Shown here: positions 21,860 through 33,354 of the stretch, in pieces
Numbering within the stretch: the stretch's first letter is position 1
Layout of the letters: the number at the start of each line of letters is the position of its first letter
Assembly (NCBI GenBank): GCA_949358305.1
Contig: OX442314.1
Location: 38,227,211-38,291,210, forward strand
Length of the DNA: 64,000 bases
DNA from: Strigamia acuminata
Lineage: Eukaryota; Arthropoda; Chilopoda; Geophilomorpha; Linotaeniidae
Reading direction: 5' to 3'
Notes under the pieces: generated by a model
Told to the model about the DNA's origin: nothing
The model's database searches: none
What the model saw: only the letters and a program-made list of their open reading frames with translations
Made by a program: the position numbers and the translations under genes

Positions 21860-22585
21860 ACATCTACAAAATTGTTTGTAGTTAGACTCTGAATAAAATA
21901 GTTTAGGTTTATCGTAACTCCTGAGTTTAAATCACTTTTCAGACCAACCACAACTAGTTAATTGATACGTGTACTCATCCCCTATAACCGAATGAAGAAA
22001 CATTCTCCTCGCAATGAAAGAAACTACTAACCGGCACCCCTGGTTGAGGTAGTTATGTCATCTGGTTAAAGACAAACTGAAATAACGATTATGGAAGCAG
22101 AATTGCGAGAAAATTATCAACAACGAGCAGAACTGGCCCCGACATTGTTCTCCCATTGGCACCGCGACCTTATCGCGTGCGCTTTGCGGACGAGCAGTGT
22201 TCTGAGCTTCAGAAACAGTAATACAATTAGCTAGTGATAAGGAAACGGCTAATCCACTAGTTTATAACCAATGACTTCCTTCAAACATTTTTCTAAGAAT
22301 GTGCCAGCACAAATACTCTAACTATACTTTAAAGACCAAACTAAAATATAAATGTGGTCTTACAATAAAAATTCACGTAAATGCCACATTCATGTCGGAA
22401 TGTGGGATTACAATACCAGTTCATGTAAATGCCACATTCATGTTGGGAAATTCGGTTTTCTGATGTAACATAAATTTTCAAATGACCAGAGTTCTCTTCT
22501 GGTTCCACCGAGACAAGTTATGTGCTCAGTTTATCCAGGGGTGACCACATGGAGGTAGAGAGTTGGATTTTACACCCCCTAACTT
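21860..22585. repeat. Dispersed repeat family A, copy 1
   Basis: About 0.7 kb, from ACATCTACAAAATTGTTTGTAG to TTGGATTTTACACCCCCTAA. It is also present at 24443-25150 and, lacking the first part, at 51420-52115. It contains two tandem units around TTCATGTAAATGCCACATTC. No coding potential. Confidence 0.8.
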
Positions 22586-22646
22586 TAGAATCCACAACAC
22601 CGAATTGCACCGGCGGCGCGTGCGCTTGGTAAGACCGAACGTGGAG

Positions 22647-22952
22647 ATGAGTCGTGAAGAGTCGAGATCGAGACCTGCCGTTAGAAGCCATGGCCAAAAT
22701 TCGTTCAGATCTAGATCACCTATTAAGTCGTTCCGGTCGAGATCGGGCAGAAGACAGAGATCTCCATTAAAATCTCGCGGACGCCAGGAGAAGCTACCCG
22801 AAGTGTCCATTGTAGCTGATCATAAATTAGTCGATGCGGACGAAAAATTGAGTGAAAAGATTTCGGAGGGCCCATACGACGCTACAAAGGCAGAAGAATT
22901 TGTGACAGAATTTATTGGTATTCCATACCATTTGTGGTGTTTATCCATTTGA
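22647..22952 (+). CDS. RS-rich ORF of unknown function, 101 aa
   Basis: ATG at 22647. The product has alternating Arg/Ser (REESRSRP, FRSRSPIKSFRSRSGRRQRS), then an acidic C-terminal part (DADEKLSEKISEGPYDATKAEEF). It begins just right of repeat A; an earlier in-frame ATG at 22563 falls inside the repeat. AATAAA occurs near 23320. It could be an exon of an SR-type protein, a mobile-element fragment or a chance ORF. I recognise no family. Confidence 0.3.
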   Translation: MSREESRSRPAVRSHGQNSFRSRSPIKSFRSRSGRRQRSPLKSRGRQEKLPEVSIVADHKLVDADEKLSEKISEGPYDATKAEEFVTEFIGIPYHLWCLSI

Positions 22953-24026
22953 ACGTTGTTTTGATCGCATGGTTAAAAACCAGTATCATACACGCGTTTT
23001 GTTTCTTATCGATTAAATAATGTATATGCTATTGTTATGATTATACCCTAGTGTCATGATTGATTACCGTTGCATATTTATGGAGTAATACGTGCGTGTG
23101 TTGTCACTGTATTATCGATGTAAATGTCATCTGCTTTTGTTGCGGATATTCATGTATTTTAGTTGGTTTTTACTTATTGGTTATTTTAGGTACAAATAGC
23201 TTTTTCATATTATTTGTAAAGGATAAATCAATTAAGTTATTGATTGATTTGTCCTATCTTGTGTTTTGTAGCTGCTGGGGAGCAATTTACTCTCCAACAC
23301 AGTCTAGTTTAAGCTTCAGCCAAATAAAGATGGCAGACATCTTTATGCCCTTTGTTTGCAGTTTTAATTAATGTGTGCTTATTTTTGACTTCCCTTACAC
23401 AGTTTGCGGCAAGTACTTTTCCCTTATAAAAACTCCCGTTAAGCCTATAAGTATAGTGGATAACTTATAACTCTACCGGAGCTTACACTATGCTTACACT
23501 ATAACTGAAAAATAGCGTAGCCAATCTGGTAGTTTTCCACTATTTACGTCACCGACTAAAAATATGGATTAGCATTGACCTCTTTCGCCGCCATTTTGAA
23601 TTCTGCGCTTCATTCACGCGCCGAGCACATATTACGGTTTATCTTCCCGCAAGTTTAAATAACTCGATTGAGTTTTGTTATTGTTTGGTGATTATTATAT
23701 TGTATTTCTTACATTAGATTTTAAATAATTGTTTGTGTAATTGCTCCCTTGGTTGGCTCCCAATTAACCTTCCCGTAGCCATGGTGGGTCAGAAAAATAA
23801 CAAAAGTAGTAAAATAACTAACTCTTTTTTTCCTGAAAATTAATTTAGGGAACCATCTTTAATTCCTCCAAAAATATTTTTTCTAAATTTATAATAACTA
23901 AGTTCTAATATTATTTCGATTAGGAATAAGATAAACTAATAATAACAACAATATTTACAAGATAAAACACCATTACGTGAGCGCCGTACACTGTTTTGCC
24001 ACTTTTTAGCACTAGACGGTATATTG
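22953..24026. other. Non-coding A/T-rich stretch
   Basis: Short ORFs with no recognisable motif. Around 23400-23560 CACTAT/ATAGTG motifs recur, but I could not define element ends. Confidence 0.3.
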
Positions 24027-24173
24027 AAACGATTCTGCGCATGTGCACAATCTTACTTTTCCAGGTGCAATCGCATTTTTTCTGGTTTAAGCGCATTAAA
24101 ACATGTGCTGAGGCCAGGAAAAATGCGATTGCACCTGGAGAAATAAGATTCTGCACATGCGCAGAAGCGTTTT
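24027..24173. mobile_element. Foldback/MITE-like inverted repeat, 147 bp
   Basis: Arms of about 59 bp (24027-24085 and 24115-24173) are near-perfect reverse complements, including CCAGGTGCAATCGCAT in the left arm and its complement in the right. The loop is about 28 bp. No flanking target duplication could be assigned with confidence. Confidence 0.65.
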
Positions 24174-24442
24174 AAAAGAAGGCCGATTTGACCGACCACA
24201 GCTAGCAATGGTGGAAATTAGGCTTGGCTATGGGAAGGTTAAGGGGATGATGGAGTGTTGTACTCCATCATATTATTTTTATGTTAAATTATGACGCGCT
24301 CGCTATCGCCAGCGCCCCCTGTACCAATTTGTTTAATAAACTTATGTTGATTTTCAACCTAAGCATGGCTGCTTTTTGACTGTATCCACATCTAAATACA
24401 CTTTCATCATTTTACATCGCGAACTGAAACACATTACGAGGA
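24174..24442. other. No gene seen
   Basis: Short intergenic sequence with an AATAAA near 24330; nothing else recognised. Confidence 0.3.
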
Positions 24443-25150
24443 ACATCTACAAAATTGTTTGTAGTTTAATTCTAAAACTCTGAATAAAATAGTTAAGGGT
24501 TTATCATAACTGCTGCAACCACAACTAGCTAATTGAAACGTGTACTCATCCATTATAATCGAATGAAGAAACTTCCTCCTTACAATGAAAGACAAACTAC
24601 TAACCGAAACCCATGGTTTGGGTGGTTATGTCATCTGGTTAAAGACGGACTAAAATGACGATTTAGGAAGCAGAATTGCAAAAAAAAAATCAGCAACGGA
24701 CAGAACTGGCCCCGACATTGTTCTCCGATTGACACCACGAGCTTATCGCGTGCGCTTTGCGAACGAGCAGTATTCTGTGATTCAGAAACAGAGTAATACA
24801 ATTAGCTATAGTGATGAGGAAACAGCTAATTCACTAGTTTATAACCAATGACTTCTAAGAATGTGCCAGCACATATACTCTAAGTATTCTAAAGACGAAA
24901 CTAAAATATAAATGTGGTCTTACAATACAAATTCACGTAAATGCTACATTCATGTTGGGAATGTGGGCTTACAATTACAGTTCATGTAAATGCCACATTC
25001 ATGTTGGGAAATGCAGTCTTCTGATGTGACAGAAATTTTCAAATGACCAGAGCTCTCTTCTGGTTTCACCGAGACAAGTAATGTGCTCAGTTTATCCAGG
25101 GGTGACCACGTGGAGGTAGAGAGTTGGATTTTACACCCCCTATAATTTTA
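24443..25150. repeat. Dispersed repeat family A, copy 2
   Basis: Same family as 21860-22585. Beyond its right end the similarity to 51420-54018 continues into the ADAM10 upstream region and prodomain, so this copy was duplicated with part of that gene. Confidence 0.8.
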
Positions 25151-25990
25151 CAATCCTTTCAAAAGTAACGAAAAATAAACTATTTGACGTAGAAACGATA
25201 AATTTCAATATAAAAATATTACTGAAAATATATTTACCTGTAAATGAAAAAATTCTTTCCATAATCAAAGTGAAAACTCGAACAGACATACAAAAGCGCC
25301 AGTTTGATACTTTGTGCGTTATATCTTCAGTAAAATGATTCCTTTGTTGTGGAGTTTTAAGCAAATTTAACATATTTCCTGTAATTTTGAAAAGAATTTT
25401 TATTTTAAATATTAAATTTCGGTGAAAGTTACATAGGCCTTAAGGCCTATACTTTGCATATCGCACAACTCGATTACAGCATCTTATGACGACCCTTAGA
25501 AATCTGATAAAAACGGAGAATGGAAGAACAAAATTAAACATAGCAACAGGTTACAGAAGAAATAAATAATTTTTCACAGTTAAATTCGTTACCATCACGG
25601 ACCATCGAGCACTCGAACCTCCATCGTCAGGATCAGCGTGTGGTACGGGGTTTACAAACGGAAAACTACAAAATAGCTGGTGAAGGAAGAACAAATCTTG
25701 CACCTTACCTACAGTGTACGGAAGCTGCGAACGACCACACTCTACATACGTGCGAATGGTGTCATAGCTCACAATCTATTTCGATGCAAATTTCAAACCA
25801 TACGTGGCAATTATGATTTTATAATTTTAATTTGTATTGAATATTTACTTTTTCCAAGATTCTTCACCCCACAAATTAAAATCTTTCAAGAAATTTTGAA
25901 TAAACTCGAAATAATCATCCCCTCACACAATTTCGCGCAATCCCCACGTGTTACATCAATCTTAACCCTACAACTTACATTTCCAACCCA
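25151..25990 (+). repeat. Duplicated 5' flank of ADAM10
   Basis: Similar in order to about 52116-53373: shared GGTGAAGGAAGAACAAATCTTGCACC, TACCATCACGGAC and AACCCTACAACTTACATTTCC motifs. The copy at 52 kb is longer because blocks are repeated within it. No gene other than the pseudogene that follows. Confidence 0.7.
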
Positions 25991-26638
25991 ATGCGGTGCA
26001 AGATAACATATTTGACAACACTAATACTCTTCCACATCCTCCTAACCTCTCAAACAACCCTCTATCCAACTACGTGAAACACTACGAACCAACCAACCAA
26101 ATCACATCCGCCTCAAAAACGCACAAATCCATCTCCTTCCGCGCCTTCAATCGCCACTTCCACCTGACCCTCCACCCGCAACACACCTTCCTAGACAACC
26201 CCATCCCCATCAAAATGATCGACGTCGGGCACTCAGTCAGCTTCCTCTCCCAAGACATTCGCAAAAACTTCCTAATCGGCCACGTCCGCAACAACACAAA
26301 CTCAACCGCCGTCTTAATCTGCGTCGACTCGACTTTCCAGGGCACAATCCGGCTCCACGACGACATCTACCACATCGAGGCTGCCGATTGCTACTTCCCG
26401 CGCCCCGTCCTCTTCCAATCGCTCGTATTCAAGCAGTCGGACATCTACCCGCAGCGCCCGAGAACGGAAAGCGCGTGCAACCAAACCGCGGAGAAATACT
26501 TCACGCTCAGCGCGCTGCGGGAAAGCCAAACCAAACCACTCGACTTGCGCCGAAACACCGTTTGCAAGCTCAAACTGTTCGCCGACCACACGTTTTTCAC
26601 GCACCAGACCGACCACGAGATAATCCGGGTGGTTTTCG
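25991..26638 (+). pseudogene. Truncated ADAM10 copy: signal and prodomain only, frameshifted
   Basis: Nearly the same sequence as the first ~650 bp of the ADAM10 coding region at 53374. The start ATG at 25991 is kept, but one A is missing near 26054, inside the signal peptide, so translation from it goes out of frame and stops soon. An open frame starting at 25996 restores the prodomain frame but loses the signal peptide. Similarity ends abruptly after GTGGTTTTCG at 26638, before the catalytic domain, and unrelated sequence follows. A free prodomain product cannot be excluded but is unlikely. Confidence 0.85.
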
Positions 26639-27475
26639 CTAATAGGCCAGAGCGAGAAATTTTCTTGTCGCAACTCGCAAGGAGAAAAAGACGTGATTTT
26701 GATTTAGATAAAAGGGACTGCCGACACCAACGGGCCGCTGATTCTAGTAGACTAAAACTGGGATACGGAATCAACTAATATCACCGACAAAACTAACAGC
26801 AAGTGTGGTCAGCACGAGATTACAAAGGCACACCTCAGACGGTCGCAACAGAATCGCTATTACTAAAGGCTTTAAGGAAAGTAAACACGAATTCCTGTTT
26901 CAAAACAGGTTTACAGAGATTTTCAGTAAGGGTTCAAATTTATTTTTTGAATAATATTTTATATTCTTATTTCTTTGCTTTTTTTAACAGAAAAACCGGC
27001 GAACGAATTTAGCACTTTGGACAGGGTACAAGAGAGGCCTAGGAACAATCGCTTCAATCGCCATACTCACCACAACAGTGGCTATACAGACCGCATCCCT
27101 ATCATGTAAATCGTTATGAGAGCAATCAACGAGATTTCCGCGACAGGAGTCAACGAAAACCTGCTTACCAAAACAAAGCTTACAAGAAACCAGCAGCTCG
27201 TGGCCGAAACACCTTTAGAGGATGCGGTACTGACAAGACTGGTATTTTAGATTTTGAAACTCCTATTGTATCTCCTACACTTGCCACAAAATTCTTCAAT
27301 AAATCCCTCGTTTCCCACATGGTTTTTAAACCCTTCGACCCTCTTTTCTGATGTTTGACTTTATGCTTCAAAAATTGGCAATCCATTCCTTTATTAAACT
27401 CGGCAGTGCACATCCGATCATTCCTAGTCGCTTCAATTGCTTAAACTCCCAATCAATTTGGCCTGAGACATCTGG
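26639..27475. other. Unidentified sequence after the ADAM10 breakpoint
   Basis: Open frames here are short. A plus-strand frame near 27045-27230 gives a basic, low-complexity peptide (NRYESNQRDFRDRSQRKPAY) that could be the tail of a retroelement gag, but no zinc knuckle or enzyme motif is visible. Confidence 0.25.
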
Positions 27476-27790
27476 AATTTTCTAATTTTGTTTACATTTT
27501 TTTAGAAATACCACTCACAACTTCTTTCACAATATACCGAATATAAAGATGAATGCAAGAATGAAGCACAAAAACGAAAAAAAGGAGTCAATTCAACAAT
27601 CAATTCTTACGACAGGACTGGAAAGAAAGAGGCCTAAAATACATACATACAGACATCAGTTCGTGAGACAGCAATTAATATTACAAAAACAATGACACAA
27701 AAAGCAGCAGATAAATAAATTATAAACTATACAGTTAATTCTTTAAGCCCACTAACACGTTTAACATCCCAGTTTTATTGCTATACTGTA
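27476..27790. repeat. Dispersed repeat B, uninterrupted copy
   Basis: GACATCTGGAATTTTCTAAT through GAAAGAAAGAGGCCTA matches 33576-34100, where a block is inserted in the middle. The right end (AAAACAATGACACAAAAAGC to GCCCACTAACACG) matches 43180-43275. Non-coding. Confidence 0.7.
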
Positions 27791-28352
27791 CTTCGTGGAT
27801 TTGAACCAAATATCAATGTTGTTTCATGTCGGACAAAACAGCATGACATGATTGATGGTATCAGAGAGAAACTTGGATGCCAAGATTTTGTGTGTAACAG
27901 CAGATGAATGAACTCGCTTTTCAAACCGCCAGAGCTTTTTAGATGTTACAGGCCATATTTTAACTACTAACTTAAAACGAAGATCATTTGCTCTGGCATG
28001 CAGATTTTTTCCAGGCAAGCACAGATGAGAATGCTTTAATGGCTTAAAACCTTTTCTACTAATGTTTTTTAGCCAACATACCAAGGTTTTTGTGTTTCCT
28101 GGAAACCTAAAAAAGCTTTTGTCACTTGTTGAACCATTTTAACATCCCCAAGCGGCACAATACACCATGATACCGATTGAAGTACGAGTTAGCTAGTGTT
28201 AGTGTTTTCAAATCGTGTCGTCGATGACGTAGAAATTCCACAATGCATTACACAAAATGGTTTCCTTTTTGAAATGGTAAAAACAAGATTTCATTGTTTA
28301 AAACAACAAATACTTTATTATTTCTTAAGTTAGTGAACTACTAGTAAAATGG
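27791..28352. other. No gene seen
   Basis: A/T-rich; an 86-codon minus-strand ORF (27824-28084) shows no motif. Confidence 0.3.
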
Positions 28353-29221
28353 TTAGATAACATTTTTTAAGAATATTTCAAACACTTGAGAGAAATTTTT
28401 CATTTCTCTTCCCATGACCTTTAACTCTTGCAGAATATCTGCCCATGCTGTGTTACTTTCTTTTATTTCCAATTCCAAATTGTCATACTCTATTAATTGT
28501 TGAACATAGCGACAAACAAATATTCCACAGTCCCAAGCGTTATTCTGAATGATATATGGCGTTGTCATCAAATCTTGCATTTCTATATTATTGAAGTCTC
28601 TCAATGTTGGGCTCCTTAAACAAAGATTGGAGATACTTTGCAAATACTCCAATGCTTTTTTCTCAGTTTCAGTGGTTTGGCCTAATGAGTTTAACAAATA
28701 GTTTTCTTCTTCTTGCATATCAACCACAATTACACTCCAATGATTTCTCTCACAAATGGGTAGCACAAAAATCTTACATTTTGTGCAACCGAAAAATCTG
28801 GTAGACAATTTTCCCAATTTGCATTTGCATTTTTTAATTTTGTATAAACATAATTATTGAAAGAGTACATAGCATTCTTTGAGCATACTTTTAATACTTC
28901 GAAATAACAGTCCAGTAAATCTCCTTCTAAATGCTGTTTTGGCAATAATGTATTTAATTGTAGACGTGTAATTGAAACATTGTTTATTTTCAATATACAG
29001 TCGGTTTTGTCTCTCCTTCTGTTCTCAAACAGAAATAGGTATGGTTTTTTTCCAGTTGAATTTTCTATATCCACCCATGTGGGGAGAGGATCATTAAGAT
29101 CCAATGAACCTTCAATTGTCACAACTTTGTTGGCATTATTGGAAACTGTAGGTGGGAGATTTATACAGGGAACACTCTCAGTAGGAAAGAAAATTCTTTT
29201 ACGTGGTGGTTGTTGGTACAC
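28353..29221 (-). pseudogene. Ulp1-like (C48) cysteine protease from a DNA transposon, frameshifted
   Basis: Two overlapping minus-strand frames (29221-28730 and 28817-28353) together carry a Ulp1 fold. The N-terminal part is ITRLQLNTLLPKQHLEGDLL. The catalytic region has HWSVIVVDM (His) and QNNAWDCGIFVC (Gln and Cys). The two halves are in different frames, meeting near 28800, so a frameshift or a missed intron separates them. SUMO-protease-like domains are carried by several DNA transposon families. The upstream minus-strand fragments (29364-30750) look like the rest of the same element. Confidence 0.7.
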
Positions 29222-29363
29222 TTCTAAGCTTCATTTCTTTTAAAGTGTGTGCAGGCGATCTATCCCATGTTTCTTTAACAAGTTGGGTTGCCTTTTTAAC
29301 TTTAATGTTATTATTTTGCATGCACTGTAGATTACTCATTTCAGATTGTTCTTTTGTGAATAC

Positions 29364-29990
29364 TCACTTATTGTTTTTCTTCCTATTTTTTATGACTAAT
29401 TCTTTTTCAAATTCTCTTTGCATAGCTATAACTCCTTGGTAATGTTTCCATGCTAGCTCATCCAATCGAAATACACGATTGTGCAGATGAATATATTTAA
29501 ATATTTTTTGATGAACCTCAATGATCCCTTGGGTGTTTGGGGGTTTATCTAGGAAATTTATTGGTCTTGTCTGCCTAACAAAATCCTTGATGGTACAATA
29601 GTTCACATATGCCTTAGTTTTACCATGCCTGCTAATATCTCCCATCATTAGATTTGTCCACAAAGATGCAATTGCAAAATAGCATTTCATTAATTTATTA
29701 TATGTCCTCATTATAGTACTAGTTTTTGTCATTTGATACACGATCAATGTTTGTTGTTGAACTACTTCTAACTTTAGTTTCCACACTGACTGCAAACAGC
29801 TTGAAATATGAGTTTTTGTTTGCAAGTAAGGCCTCTTCCTCTGTTTCATCATCATCACAAGCTGTGTTAGAATTTATTTGTGTGGCATATGCAATTTTAG
29901 CTGTTTCAAAATTTGTTGAAACAGGTTTAATTCCTAAACAATTGACTACCGTACCTCATCCATGTGCAACATGCACTTGGTTAAAATGAC
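29364..29990 (-). pseudogene. Middle part of the same transposon protein, decayed
   Basis: The frame 29858-29364 gives 164 residues ending in a basic tail (VIKNRKKNNK). Further upstream the frame is broken by stops. No catalytic motif is seen. It is assigned by position and strand between the transposase-like piece at 30310-30750 and the Ulp1 piece. Confidence 0.4.
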
Positions 29991-30087
29991 ACATTGTGAT
30001 GGACATAAAAGAATTGTAGTGATGCATTCAAGTCGCCACTTATACTTCTTAAGAGTATTAGAATTCAGAAGTGCACTAAACGAAGCC

Positions 30088-30300
30088 GGGTTGTTTAGTC
30101 GTTTTTCACTTAGTCAACGCCGTTTAGTCGACTGGTTGACTAAACGGCGTCGACTAAGTGAAAAGACGAACCCAAAGACTTAGTCGACTAGCCGACCAAA
30201 AAAATATCGTCGGCAAAACGTTTGTCGACTAGACGGTTTGTCAACAAAATGAACGAATTTCTGCGACTGTCGACTAGACGACAGTCGACTAAACGATCTG
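30088..30300. mobile_element. Foldback element rich in TAGTCGACTA palindromes
   Basis: 30088-30128 and about 30135-30173 are imperfect reverse complements (arms with CACTTAGTC and CGCCGTTTAGTC). To the right, GTCGACTA-type palindromes recur to about 30296. It lies between two parts of the decayed minus-strand transposon, so it looks like a nested insertion. Confidence 0.55.
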
Positions 30301-30309
30301 ACCCGCACA

Positions 30310-30750
30310 AAACATGTACATAAAAGGTTTTTTTTAATCTTTTTTATTCAACGCATTCAAGTGCTTGCTGACATTTTTCATTATATGACAAGTATCACAA
30401 ATGAATTATGATCTTTTTCAACTCTTTAGTTGATGCATCACCATTCAATATTTTCCAACACCTCTGCAAGTACTCGTTGAGTGTTTCACAATTGAAAACT
30501 AATAGTACAGAATTTATCAGAACTAAACTTTGATCACAACAAAACATTCGAGGTATGCATAGACCTGTGACCATATAAGCTTTTTTCAACATGTCTGAAT
30601 TTAAAAAAGAAATTAGTTATCATGGGTTCATTGTGCCTACGTGTAACAAGATTTGCTACAGAACATGACATTTTATTAACAGCTTTTGGATTACGTATAA
30701 CAATGGAGTAGTAATAACATTTTTGTTTTTGTGTCAGGGCAGTGAGGGCC
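30310..30750 (-). pseudogene. Transposase-like fragment, upstream part of the Ulp1 element
   Basis: Broken minus-strand frames give CYYYSIVIRNPKAVNKMSC, then TRRHNEPMITNFF, then RCWKILNGDASTKELKKIII and CDTCHIMKNVSKHL. This order resembles transposase-like proteins of animal DNA transposons whose exact superfamily I cannot name. Stops and frame changes show it is dead. Confidence 0.4.
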
Positions 30751-30764
30751 AAGGACGAATATGC

Positions 30765-31915
30765 CTTTCAAGTACGAATCGATAAGTCGGAGGGGCGGCA
30801 GTGGAACCTGGATTCGGGTGCGACACGCCACATGACAGCGGCCGGAAGATGACTTTGGCAGATGGGCGTAAAATCCCAACCATGGGGTGCGGAAATGTAC
30901 AATTGACGACGGACGATGTGGAACTAGTTGCAAAAGACGTGCTGTTTATCCCGGACCTCAATGACAACCTAATTTCGGTGCCAAAGTTGGACGACGCAAG
31001 ACTGAACGTTGCGTTTGGAGGCAGAATGTGCTCAATTTCATCCGGAAAACGAGTTATAATGACGGCGACCAAGGTTGATGATGTTTATCGCTTGAATGTC
31101 GAAACAATCGTGCATGTGCAAGCAAATGCATGCAAACAATCGACCGATGTTGATGTCTGTGCCATCTAAACACAGCAACACTCATGAAAATGCAAGAGAC
31201 CAACATGGTTTACAGTCTAGGGCCAGCCCAAAAGAATGCGAGGCCATGCGACGAGTGTGCAGCGGGAAAAATGGCATGAAAACCGTTTGACCAATTGACG
31301 AAAATTTTGGACCTTGTGCACATGGACCTGTGCAGACCAATGCCAGAGACGATTGGCGCAAAATGTTTGTTTATTTTCTCAGGTCGAAGTCGGATGTTTT
31401 TGGCAACTTTAAAGAATTCGTGGCGACTGTGGAACGACAAACTGACAGCAAACTGAAACGAATTCGGTCAGACAACGGAAGGGATTTCGTCAACCACGAG
31501 ATGGACGAGTTTATGAAGACAAACGGCATCCACCACGAGCTCACGGTGCCGTACTCACCATCGCAAAACGGCGTATCCGAACGCAGCAACAGGACGCTGA
31601 TTGAGGCGGCGTGCACGATGCTGACGGCGGCGGCTTTGCCTTCCAAATTTTGGGCGGAGAAAGTCGCGACAGCCGCAAACGTGCGCGACAGATGCTCAAC
31701 GAGATTCCGGAGGAACTTTGGAGCGGTCGGAAGCAGCAAGTCGGTTACTTTCGAATTTTTGGTTGTGCTGCGCAGATGTGGATTCACAACTCCAAACGCA
31801 GCAAACTGAACGCAAAATCGAAACCGTTATCTTCATGGGGTGCTTCATCTGTAGCAGAGGAGGAAGAAAAACAGCTCGAAATATCAAGCGAAAATAACGA
31901 AAAAGCGAAAAAGCG
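30765..31915 (+). pseudogene. Ty1/copia relic: protease and integrase
   Basis: In shifting plus-strand frames: the protease signature DSGATRHMT near 30813, followed by LADGRKIPTMGCG and DVLFIPDLNDNLISVPKL; an integrase zinc-binding remnant near 31250; then the integrase core IRSDNGRDF and PYSPSQNGVSERSNRTLIEA (31460-31620) and ELWSGRKQQVGYFRIFGCAA. Several frameshifts. The reverse transcriptase expected next appears only at 39840. Confidence 0.88.
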
Positions 31916-31941
31916 ATGACCGAATCGCTAATGGCGGCGTA

Positions 31942-32236
31942 CTATACTTTCAGATCTCGCTCGTCTCGGGATCTCGGTCTCGGAGATCTCAGGCCGTTTT
32001 TGTCTCAAAATCTCAAAATTTCGTTATTACGAGATACAATAAAAAACGTACGACTCACGTTATGAATTATAACGTGATTTGTACGATTTTTACTGTTTTT
32101 ATTGTTTTTTTTATTGTTTCTTACTGTTTTTTTTTGTTTTTTTTGTCTCGATCTTATACGAGATCTCGTCTCGGGACCTTCAGATCTTGTCTCGGAAAAC
32201 CGAAACATCAAAACGGCCGAGATGCTGAAAGTATAG
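31942..32236. mobile_element. MITE, 295 bp, with 7-bp target duplication
   Basis: Terminal inverted repeats CTATACTTTCAGATCTCG / CGAGATGCTGAAAGTATAG, flanked on both sides by CGGCGTA (31935-31941 and 32237-32243). The interior is GATCTCG-rich near the ends and T-rich in the middle, with no ORF. A 7-8 bp duplication is compatible with hAT-type insertion, but the termini are not typical. Confidence 0.8.
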
Positions 32237-32391
32237 CGGCGTACTTCTCGTACGCACGAGCGACGTAATGACGTAATAACACTTCCATGTATGTTTTCTG
32301 AATCTGCCCCTGACAATTAAGCATGTAAATTAATATCCTGTATTTTTTTCAGATTAAGCAATCACGAAGCAATGGTCAAATGTATCTTCTT

Positions 32392-32853
32392 CAGTGGTTC
32401 TTAGCATGTCATCACAGCACAAGAGGCGAAGAAACACATAATGAAAACACATCGACAAGAACTACCAACTGCAATTCAAATGTTTCTTTGGAGATAAAGA
32501 AAAAGCGGACCTTTGAAAATTTTTACTCAATCTTAATTGAAGTGGATTTTGTGCACAATCATAATATTCAATCTGCAGATGCCCTCAGATTTCGAAAACC
32601 AACTGAAGAAATTGAAGAAAAGTTTAAAAGACTGTTTTCATGCGGACAGAACCCACCAAGTGCCTTACATGCACATTATCTGGACATAATTTTGGAAAAT
32701 GAAAATAATTATGCAGAAATCCTAGCTGATAGAAGTCGGTACCCAGACAAACGATGGATTGCACACTGTTTTTCAAGAACATTCCAGAAGTTGTATGGAA
32801 AAAATGATGGTGCAGCTGCAATTGAAATGATAAAGAAATGGAAATATCAGTAG
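32392..32853 (+). pseudogene. DNA-transposon ORF fragment (SWIM/MULE-associated type)
   Basis: A 157-codon frame with motifs HNHNIQSADALRFRKPTEEI and SALHAHYLDIILEN, followed by DRSRYPDKRW. This arrangement resembles a region found ahead of the transposase in SWIM-finger DNA-transposon proteins of aquatic invertebrates; that is from memory and is tentative. It starts abruptly and no transposase follows. Confidence 0.35.
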
Positions 32854-33354
32854 ATAAAGATGAAGTATGTATACAATCCAATTTGGTTATTTTGATTTAT
32901 TTTTTACTGTGCTTTTTGTTGTATACAGAGTATTATTATTGATTTAGTTTTCAGTTGCCATTTCCACGCAATAAATGTTGAGAATGCTGTCAACTAAAGC
33001 TGCAGGAGAGATGCTGTTTATAGATTCTAGTGGTGGTGTTGATAAAATAAATACAAGAGTTTTCTTGTTAATTGCAAAGTTTGTTATTGGTGGAGTGCCT
33101 GTTGGAGTAATTTTGACCTCTGGTGAATAAATAGATGCAGCTGTTTTGTTGGTCAAAATGGAAAACTGTGCAAGCATCAATACATTATCATGACATTTTT
33201 AAATGTACAAAATAATAATGTATTTCAAGAATCAAATGTGGAACAAAGAGCTAATCTGTATTGTCCCAGCTGTTTATCCTCAGAGTATGGTAAAAATCAC
33301 ATAAAATACATGTACTCGTGAGGCTAATTTTATGTATTAGTTAAATAGGATATG
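32854..33354. other. No gene seen
   Basis: A/T-rich; only a 78-codon minus-strand ORF without motifs. Confidence 0.3.

Noticed and set aside
25996-26778. A functional 260-aa ADAM10-related gene
   Set aside because: The true start at 25991 is frameshifted in the signal peptide and the catalytic domain is missing; the open frame is a remnant of the parent frame.
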